Origin: Alphaproteobacteria bacterium
Lineage (GTDB): Bacteria > Pseudomonadota > Alphaproteobacteria > Rhizobiales > Rhizobiaceae
NCBI GenBank assembly: GCA_018823835.1
Contig: JAHJHT010000013.1
Coordinates: 372,001-436,000 of the forward strand
Length of the DNA stretch: 64,000 nt
Direction: 5' to 3'
Under the pieces are notes generated by a model. That model saw only the letters and a list, made by a program, of their open reading frames with translations. It was not told where the DNA came from and searched no databases. Below are positions 35,233 to 44,251 of this stretch, in pieces; positions within the stretch are counted from its first letter, which is position 1; each line of letters starts with the position of its first letter. Both the position numbers and the translations under genes were made by a program.

Positions 35233-36261
35233 CTAGCCGACGTGCAGGATGATCTTGCCGAAGACGTCGCGGCTTTCCATGCGCTGCAGCGCAGCGCCGA
35301 TGCCGTCGAAGTCGACTTCGGTATCGATCACCGGCGCGACGAGGCCGGCGGCCATCTTCTGCATGGCGTTGGCCATGTTCTCCATGCGACAACCGAAGGA
35401 GCCGAAGATCTTCAGCTGCTGCTGGAAGAGCTGCATCAGGTTCATGGTCGTCGAGACGCCCGAGGTCGAGCCGCAGGTGACGAGCCGGCCGCCGCGCTTC
35501 ATGCAGAGCATCGAGCCGGCCCAGGTGTCGGCGCCGACATGCTCGAAGACGACGTCGACGCCCTTCTTCTTCGTCAGCTTGCGAACGACGCCCTCGAAGC
35601 GATCCTCGCGGTAATTGATGACATGGTCGGCGCCAAGCGCCTTGGCGCGCTCGATCTTGTCGTCGGATCCGACCGTGGTGATCACCGTGCAGCCCATCTT
35701 CCTGGCGAGCTGGATCGCGGCCGAGCCGATGCCCGAGCCGCCGGCCTGGACGAGAATCGTCTCGCCCGGCTGCAGCCTGGCATTGTCGAACAGCATGTGC
35801 TCGACCGTGCCAAAGGTGACGGGAGCGACGGCCGCGCCGATGGGAGTAACGCCGGGCGGAGCCGGAACGAGCAGGCGCGCCGGCAGGTTGATCTTCTCCT
35901 GCGCGAAGCCGTCGAGATGAAAGCCGTGAACGCCGGCAACGTGCTCGCAGAGATTGTCGCGGCCTTCCCGGCAGGGCTTGCAGAGGCCGCAGGTTCGCGC
36001 GCCATAGATCGATACCAGCTGGCCGGGCACCAGCCCGGTCACGCCCGGTCCGACGGCGTCGACTTCGCCAGACGCCTCGGCGCCGATCGTCAGCGGCAGC
36101 TTGCGCTTGGCAAAAGCCATGCCGCGCCAGCCCCAGACGTCGATGTGGTTGAGCGCCACCGCCTTGATGCGGAGCGTGACCTCGCCGAGGGCGGGGGCAG
36201 GCGGCGGAGCGACCTCGACCGTCTCGAGCCGACGGTCCTCGATCAGTTGCAGTGCACGCAT
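35233..36261 (-). CDS. Zinc-type alcohol dehydrogenase of the very-long-chain fatty acid cluster
   Basis: 342 residues of the medium-chain dehydrogenase/reductase superfamily. It has the structural-zinc cysteines in CGLCKPCREGRDNLC and a Rossmann motif (AGGSGIGSAAIQLARKMG). In the rhizobial acpXL loci the corresponding adh gene lies at the same place and is thought to take part in making or handling the hydroxylated C28 chain; its reaction has not been settled. It sits between fabF1-like and lpxXL on one transcript. Confidence 0.83.
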   Translation of the reverse strand: MRALQLIEDRRLETVEVAPPPAPALGEVTLRIKAVALNHIDVWGWRGMAFAKRKLPLTIGAEASGEVDAVGPGVTGLVPGQLVSIYGARTCGLCKPCREGRDNLCEHVAGVHGFHLDGFAQEKINLPARLLVPAPPGVTPIGAAVAPVTFGTVEHMLFDNARLQPGETILVQAGGSGIGSAAIQLARKMGCTVITTVGSDDKIERAKALGADHVINYREDRFEGVVRKLTKKKGVDVVFEHVGADTWAGSMLCMKRGGRLVTCGSTSGVSTTMNLMQLFQQQLKIFGSFGCRMENMANAMQKMAAGLVAPVIDTEVDFDGIGAALQRMESRDVFGKIILHVG

Positions 36262-36298
36262 TGGCAGGAATGGTCCCTTCGAACGGTTTGGCGTTCGC

Positions 36299-37570
36299 TT
36301 AGACGGGTTCCCGCGTCAAGACAAGGCAGGCGTTCTGACCGCCGAAGCCGAATGAGTTCGACATGGTGCTCGATATGTCGGCGCTGCGCTTGATGTTCGG
36401 CACGACATCGAGGTCGATGGCAGGGTCTGGATTGTCGTAGTTGATGGTCGGCGGGATGACACCCTCGCGCATGGTCATCAGCGAGAAGGCGGCCTCAACG
36501 GCGCCTGCCGCAGACAGCGTGTGACCGATCATCGACTTGTTGGACGAAACCGGGACGTCGCGGATGCGCTCGCCGAAGACGGTCGACAGCGAAAGATGCT
36601 CCATCTTGTCGTTTTCGGGGGTCGAGGTGCCATGCGCGTTGACGTAGGCGATCTCGCCCTCCGACATGCCGGCATCCTTCAAAGCGGCGCGCACGGTGGC
36701 GATCGCCGGCGAGCCGTCCGGCTTCGAGCGGGTACGGTGAAAATCGTCGGCCTTCTCGCCGCAGCCGCGCAGCACGCCGAGCACGGTGGCGCCGCGGCTC
36801 ACCGCGCTTTCGAGCGATTCCAGCACCAGCGCACCGGCACCCTCCGCAATAACGAAGCCGTCACGGTCCTTGGAGAAGGGCTTTGAGGCACGCTCCGGCA
36901 CATCGTTCTGGGTCGACAGCGCCGAAAGCAGCGAAAAGCGGATCAGCGCCTCGGCGGTCACCGAGCCGTCGGCACCGATCGACAACGCGCGCTCGCATTC
37001 GCCGCGCCGGATGGCCTCGACGCCGAGCTGGATGGCGGTGGCGCCCGAGGCGCAGGCGGTGGAGAGCGTGATCGGCAGGCCGATCGCGCCCAGGCTGTCG
37101 GACAGGCGGTCGGCGATAGACCCGAACTGCGCCGACTGGAAGACATCGAGCGCATTGAGGCCGCGCGCCACCTCGAGCAGCCGTTCGAGGCCAGTCTCCT
37201 TGCTGCCGGCGGCATAAAGCGAGAAACGCTCTCGCCAGTCCAGCTCGACCGGCGGCGAGGCCAGAAACAGCGGGCCACCGAAGTTCCTGGTGTCGAAGCC
37301 GGCCTCGGCAATCGCCTCGTGCGCGGTCATCTCGGCGAGTTCGTAGGTCAGCGAGCTCGCGCCCTTGTCGCTCGACGGCAGGAAATCGACCGTGCCGGAG
37401 ATCCGGGTGTTCAGAAGATCGGTCGGGAAGCGGGTGATCGGATGGATGCCCGAGCGGCCAGCCGTAAGTGCTGCCCAGTTGTCGGTCTTGCCGGCACCGA
37501 GCGAGGTGACGACACCGATGCCGGTGACGACCACGATGGGTCTGCCGAGATGGTCTGTCATGCTAGCCAT
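36299..37570 (-). CDS. Beta-ketoacyl-ACP synthase II-like, catalytic partner (FabF1-XL)
   Basis: 423 residues of the condensing-enzyme family. The Cys-His-His triad is complete: Cys173 in STACASG, His in NAHGTSTPEND and His in GHTLSAAGAVEA. It should elongate the acyl chain on AcpXL. Its partner gene upstream has lost two of these residues (see 37591-38781). Gap to the upstream gene stop 20 bp. ATG 37570 is used; ATG 37561 is an alternative. Confidence 0.9.
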   Translation of the reverse strand: MASMTDHLGRPIVVVTGIGVVTSLGAGKTDNWAALTAGRSGIHPITRFPTDLLNTRISGTVDFLPSSDKGASSLTYELAEMTAHEAIAEAGFDTRNFGGPLFLASPPVELDWRERFSLYAAGSKETGLERLLEVARGLNALDVFQSAQFGSIADRLSDSLGAIGLPITLSTACASGATAIQLGVEAIRRGECERALSIGADGSVTAEALIRFSLLSALSTQNDVPERASKPFSKDRDGFVIAEGAGALVLESLESAVSRGATVLGVLRGCGEKADDFHRTRSKPDGSPAIATVRAALKDAGMSEGEIAYVNAHGTSTPENDKMEHLSLSTVFGERIRDVPVSSNKSMIGHTLSAAGAVEAAFSLMTMREGVIPPTINYDNPDPAIDLDVVPNIKRSADISSTMSNSFGFGGQNACLVLTREPV

Positions 37571-37590
37571 GATCTTGTCCCAGGTTCGGC

Positions 37591-38781
37591 TCAGTCCGCA
37601 GCGTGGACGAGCGCCATTCCCTCAAACTGGTGATAGCCGACCGTCGTTGCAAGCACGGTGTCGGTGGAGCCGGCGAAAGCCGTCTCGGCCTGCCGGTCGA
37701 AGGCCGGGTAAGCCGCCTTGTTGTGAGCGGCAAGTGCCGCGAGCGCCACGGCGAAGGGGAACTGTGCCTCCTTCATGTGGCCCGTCAGCGTGCCAAACGC
37801 GCGCAGTCCGATGCCGGTCATGCCGCCCAGCGCGGCAAGTTCGGCTGCCGTCGCCTTGTGGGCACCCGAAGCGCCGGAAACGGCAAGCAGGGGATTGCCG
37901 GAAACGCCGGTCTTTTCGGCAAGCGCTGCGATCTCGGCCTGAAGGTCGGTGGTCGAACGCCGCGAGCGGCCGGAACTGACCGCGCCAAGCCGCGCATAGG
38001 CCTTGCGGCCGCGCTCTTGCGCATGCTGGCGCGACTCAAGCACGAGGAAGGCCGCGCCTGATCCGGTGACAACGCCGCCGCCCTCGGATCCCTGGCGCTG
38101 CCATACCGGCTTCCAGGGCCCGCGATGCAGGTAGCCGCCGAGTTCGTAGCCGAGCAGCATGTCGGGATGTTCGGTCTGGAAGGCACCGCCGACCAGCGCA
38201 TGGGTGGACTGGCCGCACCGGATGCGCGCGGCCGCCGTCTCGATTGCCGACACGCCGGCACCTTCCTCACCCATGAAGGTGCGCGAGGATCCGGTGACCT
38301 TGTGAACAATGGATATGTTGCCTGCGAGCAGGTTCGACAGCTGCGCCAGAAAGAGCGTGGGTCGCAATTCGGTGGTCAGGTGCTCGTTGAGCAGCACGCC
38401 CTGGTCCGCACGGTTTTCAGATGCGGCCAGGATTGCGGCGTCCACCGCCTCGTCACGTTCGCCGCCGCCTGCCGCTATGACCATGTCCATGGTCGCGCAC
38501 AGCGTTTCGTCGTCCTTGACCGCAGCATCGTCGAGGGCCAGGCCCGCGGCATAGGTGCCGAGCCGCTGCCAGGTTTCCATCTGGCGCTGGTCGCCGCGCT
38601 TGGCGATCTGCAGGCCCCAGTCGATGGCGGGCAGGGGATGCACCGTGTAGGGCGCGAAGCGCTCCGCATCCACGACCGGTGCCGGCTCGTCGGCAGTCAG
38701 CTTGCGCCAATGCTCCTCCGCGCCTTCGCCGAGGCAGGAGACGAGGCCGATGCCGGTGATGACGACGTCGTTCGGTTTCAT
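37591..38781 (-). CDS. Ketosynthase-like protein without catalytic Cys and first His (FabF2-XL, chain-length-factor-like)
   Basis: 396 residues from ATG 38781 (TTG 38802 is a possible longer start). The overall fold and many blocks match ketosynthases (DVVITGIGLVSCLG, LVGGAF, GTLTGHMKEA). When aligned without gaps to the neighbouring synthase from the RCG/RRG block, the catalytic Cys falls on Glu173 (EEGAGVSAIET) and the HGT His falls on Ser (SGASGAHK); the last GH is kept. This is the pattern of the non-catalytic member of ketosynthase/chain-length-factor pairs, which often has Gln at the Cys position. Dimerisation with FabF1-XL is inference. Confidence 0.82.
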   Translation of the reverse strand: MKPNDVVITGIGLVSCLGEGAEEHWRKLTADEPAPVVDAERFAPYTVHPLPAIDWGLQIAKRGDQRQMETWQRLGTYAAGLALDDAAVKDDETLCATMDMVIAAGGGERDEAVDAAILAASENRADQGVLLNEHLTTELRPTLFLAQLSNLLAGNISIVHKVTGSSRTFMGEEGAGVSAIETAAARIRCGQSTHALVGGAFQTEHPDMLLGYELGGYLHRGPWKPVWQRQGSEGGGVVTGSGAAFLVLESRQHAQERGRKAYARLGAVSSGRSRRSTTDLQAEIAALAEKTGVSGNPLLAVSGASGAHKATAAELAALGGMTGIGLRAFGTLTGHMKEAQFPFAVALAALAAHNKAAYPAFDRQAETAFAGSTDTVLATTVGYHQFEGMALVHAAD

Positions 38782-38815
38782 GGGCTTGCGGGTGTCGTTC
38801 AAGCGGCTGGCCGGA

Positions 38816-39097
38816 TCAGGCGGTCTTCGCCGCGACCAGTCCGTCGATCTTGGCGCAGAGGTTCTTCATCAGGAAGTACTCGTCGGTCGAGACCTTGCCG
38901 TCATTGACCTCCTGGGTCCACTTCTCAAGCGGAACCTTGATGCCGAATTCCTTGTCGATCGCAAAGACGATGTCGAGGAAATCGAGGCTGTCGATGCCCA
39001 GATCGTCGATCGTGTGGCTCTCGGGGGTGATGGTGGCGATGTCGATCTCGCTGGTGTCGGCGATGATCTTGGCGACTTTCTCGAATGTGGTTGGCAC
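38816..39097 (-). CDS. acpXL: Acyl carrier protein AcpXL for very-long-chain fatty acids
   Basis: 93 residues from a GTG (39097) preceded by AAGGA. It has the 4'-phosphopantetheine site DDLGIDS37LDFLD and the AcpXL-specific continuation [16 protein letters not shown]. AcpXL carries the growing 27-hydroxyoctacosanoyl chain for lipid A. It is the first gene of the minus-strand cluster acpXL-fabF2-fabF1-adh-lpxXL. Only 34 bp lie between it and the next gene, so the fabZ-like dehydratase gene present here in several rhizobia is missing. Confidence 0.94.
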   Translation of the reverse strand: MPTTFEKVAKIIADTSEIDIATITPESHTIDDLGIDSLDFLDIVFAIDKEFGIKVPLEKWTQEVNDGKVSTDEYFLMKNLCAKIDGLVAAKTA

Positions 39098-39288
39098 GGT
39101 GGTTCCTTCAATTGCGCGGCGCGGCTGGCCGCCCGATGGTTGTCGGCTGTCTAATCGGTTTTGATTGCCATGAAAAGAGCGGCAGCCCGACGCGGCGCCA
39201 CGCATCGCCGGTGGCGGCCCTGCCTGGCCGCCGGACCCGGCGGAATTTGCCTGTCGGCCAGCCGACCGCGACGTGCCGCCAGACGGCC

Positions 39289-39837
39289 TCAATTGAAGAT
39301 GATGCGCCCCAGAATGTGCAGCTTTTCCTCGTCCGGCCGAACGATGACCGCCTCGCCCTCGCGCGCCGGTTCCCCGGTCAGCACCTTGATCGTTTCGAGA
39401 TGGGTGACCAGAATGAGGTTCCCCGAGCCTGAATAATCCCGGATTTTCTGCAGGATAGCGTCGATCTGAACGGCGCGCTCGTCCTCGTCCTCGGATGGCG
39501 GATCAAGCGGCGTGAAGTCCTCGCTGTCGCCGAAGGCTAGACGCGCGGTCTCGCGGGTGCGGCAGTAGCGGCTGGTCAGCACGAGTTCCACGGGGGCGGC
39601 ACGCGCAGCGATCAGCGCACCGATCTTGCGCGCCTGCTGGCGGCCGCGATCGGACAGGTTTCGCTGGGTGCGGCACTTGTCGATCTCGAAATTGTGCGGC
39701 TCGCCGGTGCCTGGGGCCATGGCACTGCGAATCAGCACGACGTGGCCGCCTTCGCGCAACAGGGCCCAGCCGGACTCCGTCGCCTGTGCCGCGCCGGTCA
39801 GAGCGATCAGGAGCAGGAGCGTTGAGATGCGAAGCAT
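39289..39837 (-). CDS. Exported histidine-phosphatase-fold protein with the nucleophilic His replaced by Ser
   Basis: 182 residues. A signal peptide ([18 protein letters not shown]) is followed by a histidine-phosphatase (phosphoglycerate-mutase-like) domain: [23 protein letters not shown] and the second His in [13 protein letters not shown]. The first motif, normally RHxxxPG, reads R37-S38-AMAPG, and the codon is plainly AGT. Without the nucleophile, phosphoenzyme chemistry should fail, so the protein may bind rather than hydrolyse phosphate esters, unless this subgroup uses another residue. It lies upstream of acpXL but is separated from it by ~190 bp. Confidence 0.82.
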   Translation of the reverse strand: MLRISTLLLLIALTGAAQATESGWALLREGGHVVLIRSAMAPGTGEPHNFEIDKCRTQRNLSDRGRQQARKIGALIAARAAPVELVLTSRYCRTRETARLAFGDSEDFTPLDPPSEDEDERAVQIDAILQKIRDYSGSGNLILVTHLETIKVLTGEPAREGEAVIVRPDEEKLHILGRIIFN

Positions 39838-39994
39838 GCGGGAGCCTTGTTGAGTTCCACAATATAGGGATGTGAATGGCGCATGAAAGGCAACCCGTGC
39901 CGAATGCGCGCCTGTGCCGCGGCGGTCGTACTTTTCTTCAATCGCGCGTCTTCGCCACGTTGCGCGGTCCGCCGCCGTGGCCTATCAGGCATGT

Positions 39995-40945
39995 GTGTCT
40001 CCCGCTCTGGAAACCTCCCTCTATGTCTTCGGACTCATCGCGCTCGGCTACCTGTCGGGCCTGACCGGCTATCTGAAGACCGAGACCGGCGACGCGCTGA
40101 CGCAGTTTGCGGTCGGCATCGCGCTCCCCCTACTGCTCTTTCGCACGATGATCGGCGCCGATTTCCACGGCTCGGCACCCTGGGCGCTCTGGTTGGCCTA
40201 TTTTTCCGCCGTCGCCGTCGCCTGGGCCGCGGGCCATCTGGTCACCACGCGGATCTTCGGGCGCGACTCGCAGGCGGGTGTCGTAGGCGGTGTTTCCTCG
40301 GCGTTCTCAAACCTCGTGCTCCTCGGCATTCCGCTGTCGCTTGGCTTTTTCGGGCAGGAGGGCTTCGAGATTCTCTCGCTGCTCATCGCTGTCCATCTGC
40401 CGACTTTGATCATGGCGTCGATGATCCTGTTTGCCATCTTCAGCCACGACAGGTCGAAGAAGGTCGAGCCTCTGCCTCTGATCCGCGACTTTCTGCGTCG
40501 GATGGCGCGAAACCCGCTGGTGATCGGCATCTTGCTCGGCCTCGCCTGGCGCTTGACCGGCCAGCCATTGCCCGGGCTTGCCGCGCGGCTGGTCGATGCG
40601 CTGGCCGGCATTGCCGGCCCGCTCGCGCTGTTTGCCGTCGGCCTCAGCCTGAGGAAATTCGGCATCACCGGCAATGTCGGTCCAGCGCTGGCGCTGTCTG
40701 CCATCAAGCTCGGACTGATGCCTGCGGCAGCGCTGGTTGCGGCGCTGCTGTTCGGACTTCCGCCGCTGACTGCCAAGGTTGCCGTCGCCGCAGCGGCATT
40801 GCCCTCAGGCGTGAATTCCTACCTGATCGCGACGCAGTTCGGCACCGGTCAGGCACTCGCCTCCAACCAGATGACGATCGCCACGGCCTGCGCGGTAGTC
40901 ACCACCGCGTTCTGGCTTTCCATCGCACAGATGGTTTTCGGCTAG
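39995..40945 (+). CDS. AEC family transporter (auxin efflux carrier-like permease)
   Basis: 316 residues with about ten hydrophobic helices in two inverted halves, as in the AEC/MdcF family. The characteristic FSNLVLLGIPL and the late LPSGVNSYLIATQF blocks are present. Relatives export auxin in plants; bacterial members carry malonate, malate and other carboxylates. GTG 39995 gives the normal family length; the frame stays open to 39914, but that leader is Arg-rich and unlikely to be translated. No enzyme neighbour shows the substrate. Confidence 0.85.
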   Translation: MSPALETSLYVFGLIALGYLSGLTGYLKTETGDALTQFAVGIALPLLLFRTMIGADFHGSAPWALWLAYFSAVAVAWAAGHLVTTRIFGRDSQAGVVGGVSSAFSNLVLLGIPLSLGFFGQEGFEILSLLIAVHLPTLIMASMILFAIFSHDRSKKVEPLPLIRDFLRRMARNPLVIGILLGLAWRLTGQPLPGLAARLVDALAGIAGPLALFAVGLSLRKFGITGNVGPALALSAIKLGLMPAAALVAALLFGLPPLTAKVAVAAAALPSGVNSYLIATQFGTGQALASNQMTIATACAVVTTAFWLSIAQMVFG

Positions 40946-41155
40946 CCGCGAAAACGTTCGGCAGCTGGGCTGGACCAGCCGACGGCTGAGCGAATGCGAT
41001 TGATTGCCGGGCGCGCGCTGGGGTATGAGCTTGCGGCTACGGATGACGGCGCAACCAGCGCCGGTCCGGTGCGACGCCGTACTAGCGGGCCGCGTCCAGA
41101 TCATCGAAATATCACAGCAACACGTCCGGACAGGGCGGTGCAGGAGGCCAGAATA

Positions 41156-42613
41156 ATGCTCCAGAAAACCAACCATTTCATGCGCCAGGCCAATCTGATC
41201 GGCGGCGAATGGGTGCAGGCCGACAGCGGCGCCACCATCGACGTCGTCAATCCGGCCACCGGCCAGAAGATCGGCACCGTGCCGAAATCCGGTGGTGCCG
41301 AGACGCGCCGCGCGATCGAGGCCGCAGAGGCGGCGTTCCACCCCTGGAAAAAGACCTCGGTCCTCGAGCGCCACAAGCTGCTGCGCCGCCTGCATGACGC
41401 GATCATGGACAACCAGCAGGAACTCGCCGAGTTGCTCACCACCGAACAGGGCAAGTCGATGTTCGAGGCCAAGGGCGAGGTCGGCGCCTCGGCCGCCTAT
41501 ATCCTGTGGTTCGCAGAGGAGGGCCGTCGCACCTATGGTGACGTGGTGCCGTCGCCCTGGGCCGACCGCCGCGTGCTTGTTACCAAGGAGCCGGTCGGCG
41601 TCATCGCCGCGATCACGCCGTGGAACTTCCCTTCGTCGATGCTCGCCCGCAAGCTCGGGCCGGCGCTGGCCGCAGGTTGTACGGCAGTGGTGAAGCCGGC
41701 GACGCAGACGCCCTATTCGGGCCTCGCCTGGGGCGCGCTGGCCGAGGATGCCGGCTTCCCGAAGGGCGTGGTCAATATCGTCACGGGTTCGGCCGCCGAG
41801 ATTGGTGACGAGATCTGTGCCAACCCGCTGGTCCGCAAGCTGACCTTCACCGGCTCGACCGAGGTCGGCAAGATCCTGATGGAGAAATGCGCTGCGACCG
41901 TGAAGAAGGTTTCGATGGAACTCGGCGGCAACGCGCCGTTCCTGGTCTTCGACGACGCCGACATCGACCGCGCAGTCGAAGGCGCCGTCACCGCGAAGTA
42001 CCGCAATTCGGGCCAGACCTGCGTCTGCACGAACCGCTTCTTTGCGCAGGCCGGCATCTACGACAAGTTCGTCGAAAAGCTGGCCGCAGCGAGCGCCAAG
42101 CTCAAGGTCGGCTCTGGCCTCGAGGAAGGCACGCAGCAGGGGCCGCTGATCGACGAGAAGGCCGTCGCCAAGGTCGAGGAATTTGTTGCGGATGCGCAGG
42201 CCAAAGGCGGCAAGGTCGTTACCGGCGGCCATCGCCACAAGCTCGGCGGCTCGTTCTTCGAGCCAACGGTGATTTCGAATGCCAGCCCCGACATGATGTT
42301 CATGAAGGAGGAAATCTTCGGCCCCATCGCCCCTGTCTTCAAATTCGAGACCGAAGAAGAGGCGATCAGACTCGCCAACGATACGGAGTTCGGGCTTGCC
42401 TCCTACTTCTATACCGGCGATCTCGGTCGCGCTTTCCGGGTCATGGAAGGCTTGAAATACGGAATGGTGGGCGTCAACGAGGGCCTGATCACCACGCCCG
42501 AAGCGCCTTTCGGCGGCGTCAAGGAGTCGGGTCTTGGCCGCGAAGGCGGACATCAAGGCATCGAGGACTATCTCGACACCAAGTATGTCTGCATCGGCGG
42601 CCTCGGCCTCTGA
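41156..42613 (+). CDS. gabD: NAD(P)-dependent succinate-semialdehyde dehydrogenase
   Basis: 485 residues of the aldehyde dehydrogenase superfamily, start ATG 41156 after AGGAGG. The catalytic Glu lies in [16 protein letters not shown] and the Cys in [21 protein letters not shown] and FTGSTEVGK form the nucleotide site. The CVC sequence next to the catalytic Cys and the close match through the substrate loop favour GabD, the last step of the GABA shunt. Glutarate semialdehyde (GabD/DavD) is an alternative. Clustered loosely with galM. Confidence 0.88.
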   Translation: MLQKTNHFMRQANLIGGEWVQADSGATIDVVNPATGQKIGTVPKSGGAETRRAIEAAEAAFHPWKKTSVLERHKLLRRLHDAIMDNQQELAELLTTEQGKSMFEAKGEVGASAAYILWFAEEGRRTYGDVVPSPWADRRVLVTKEPVGVIAAITPWNFPSSMLARKLGPALAAGCTAVVKPATQTPYSGLAWGALAEDAGFPKGVVNIVTGSAAEIGDEICANPLVRKLTFTGSTEVGKILMEKCAATVKKVSMELGGNAPFLVFDDADIDRAVEGAVTAKYRNSGQTCVCTNRFFAQAGIYDKFVEKLAAASAKLKVGSGLEEGTQQGPLIDEKAVAKVEEFVADAQAKGGKVVTGGHRHKLGGSFFEPTVISNASPDMMFMKEEIFGPIAPVFKFETEEEAIRLANDTEFGLASYFYTGDLGRAFRVMEGLKYGMVGVNEGLITTPEAPFGGVKESGLGREGGHQGIEDYLDTKYVCIGGLGL

Positions 42614-42672
42614 ATTTGAGATTGCGTGGCCGGGCGAACGTCCGGCCACCAGTAAGGAAGGGTGGGGCATGC

Positions 42673-43695
42673 ATGGCAGGCGGTGAGTTCTTCGGAACGA
42701 CGGATGAGGGATCAGAGGTCCAGTGTTTCGAAATCTCCGCCGGCGGGCTCACCGCCCGGGTGATGACCTTCGGTGCCGCCGTCCAGGACCTCCGACTTGC
42801 GGGCCATGACGCGCCGCTGGTGCTTGGCTTCGACCGTTTCGAGGACTATCCGCTCCATTCCCCCTATTTCGGCGCCATTGCAGGGCGCTATGCCAATCGC
42901 ATCGCAGGCGGTCGCTTCACCATCGACGGCAACCGCTACCAAGGACCGCAGAATTTCCTTGGCAAGCACACGCTGCATGGCGGCGACGCCGGCTTCTTCG
43001 GCGCCGTCTGGACCGTGGCCGAAACGGGCGGTGACTTCGTCACGCTTGCGTTGCACGATCCGGCCGGCTCGATGGGATTTCCGGGCGCCATGGACGCCAC
43101 CTGCACCTACCGGATCAGGCCGCCGGGCACGCTGTCCGTCGAGCTTTCGGCTACGACCGACGAGCCGACGCTCTGCAACCTGGCGCATCACTCCTATTTC
43201 AATCTCGACGACGGCGGCAGCGGCGACATTCTCGACCACCGCATGATGATCGCAGCCTCCGCCTACCTGCCGGTCGACGGCGAGTTGATCCCCACCGGTG
43301 TCGTCATGCCCGTCGAGAATACCGCTTTCGATTTCCGGGTTGCCCGGCCGGTCCGCGAAGACGAGGACGGGTCGCAACTGCCCTACGACCACAATTTCTG
43401 CCTTTCGGCGTCGCGGGGACCGCTGCGCCATGCAGTCTGGGCGCAGGGTTCTTCCGGCGTCGAAATGGAAGTCTGGACCACCGAGCCGGGCCTGCAGTTC
43501 TATGCCGGCCAGAACGTCGCGCGCACGGTCCCGGGCCTCGGCGGCCGCAGCTACGGCGCCCATGCCGGCTTTTGCCTCGAGCCGCAGGTCTGGCCGGATT
43601 CACCCAACCGGCCATACTTCCCGCAGGCCGTTCTCCGGCCGGGCGAAACCTATCGCCAGGTGACGGAGTACCGCTTCCGCAGCCCGCAGGATTGA
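42673..43695 (+). CDS. galM: Aldose 1-epimerase (galactose mutarotase)
   Basis: 340 residues. The mutarotase residues are seen: the Arg in AGRYANRIAGG, the HTLHGG block with its His, HHSYFNL with the catalytic His, and the late Glu in GFCLEPQVWPDS. It interconverts alpha and beta anomers of hexoses in the cytoplasm. ATG 42673 follows a GGAAGGG-type site; the reading frame is open far upstream inside gabD in another phase, which is not coding. It lies 59 bp downstream of gabD. Confidence 0.9.
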   Translation: MAGGEFFGTTDEGSEVQCFEISAGGLTARVMTFGAAVQDLRLAGHDAPLVLGFDRFEDYPLHSPYFGAIAGRYANRIAGGRFTIDGNRYQGPQNFLGKHTLHGGDAGFFGAVWTVAETGGDFVTLALHDPAGSMGFPGAMDATCTYRIRPPGTLSVELSATTDEPTLCNLAHHSYFNLDDGGSGDILDHRMMIAASAYLPVDGELIPTGVVMPVENTAFDFRVARPVREDEDGSQLPYDHNFCLSASRGPLRHAVWAQGSSGVEMEVWTTEPGLQFYAGQNVARTVPGLGGRSYGAHAGFCLEPQVWPDSPNRPYFPQAVLRPGETYRQVTEYRFRSPQD

Positions 43696-43702
43696 GCCGG
43701 TC

Positions 43703-44188
43703 CTACGGCCCGATCTTCCGGTGCTCATCGAAGACCGTCACTTCCTGCGCCACGCCGTCGGCCGTCGTGGCGTGCTCGGCAAAGGTCGGTAGACCGGCGG
43801 GAATGACAACGTCGGAGCGTGCGGCTTCGAGAAAGATATGCTTTGACGAGGCAGGGGCGATCGGAAACCAGCAAGGGTCGTCGAACGTGCCTGCGTAGAC
43901 GCCGACCACATCGGGAAACCGCTCGAAGCTCAGCCAGAGCTTCGTGCCGCAGTCACCGCAGAAGTGGATGTGAACCAGCTTTCCGGATCCTTCCGACACC
44001 CGGTCGAAGGTCTTGGGCGCTCCCGACAGCACGACGAGATCCTCCTTGCCGAAGATCGGCTCGACCATATAGGCCGAGCCCGTCGCCTTCTGGCAGAACC
44101 GGCAATGGCAGAATGTCACCCGGCCCGGTGCCGCGAGGGCTGCATAGCGGATGCGACCGCACAGGCACCCGCCTTCGTTCTTCATCAT
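43703..44188 (-). CDS. GFA/CENP-V family zinc protein
   Basis: 161 residues from the first of two adjacent ATGs, with GGAGGA upstream. Zinc-binding cysteines are seen in GGCLCGRIRY, CHCRFCQKATG and HFCGDCGTKLW, the arrangement of glutathione-dependent formaldehyde-activating (GFA) proteins. Most members have no proven activity; catalysis of S-hydroxymethylglutathione formation is doubtful even for the founding enzyme. It converges on galM and is followed on the same strand, upstream, by the sugar kinase. Confidence 0.85.
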   Translation of the reverse strand: MMKNEGGCLCGRIRYAALAAPGRVTFCHCRFCQKATGSAYMVEPIFGKEDLVVLSGAPKTFDRVSEGSGKLVHIHFCGDCGTKLWLSFERFPDVVGVYAGTFDDPCWFPIAPASSKHIFLEAARSDVVIPAGLPTFAEHATTADGVAQEVTVFDEHRKIGP

Positions 44189-44251
44189 CGCTCGTCCTCC
44201 CGCCTGACGCATCGATCTCGCCGCCAGAATGCCAAGCAAAAAGCGGCGGCG

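Noticed and set aside
34205..35392. Longer lpxXL product starting at 35392
   Set aside because: The added N-terminal residues overlap the adh coding region and are Arg-rich and unlike LpxL-family starts.
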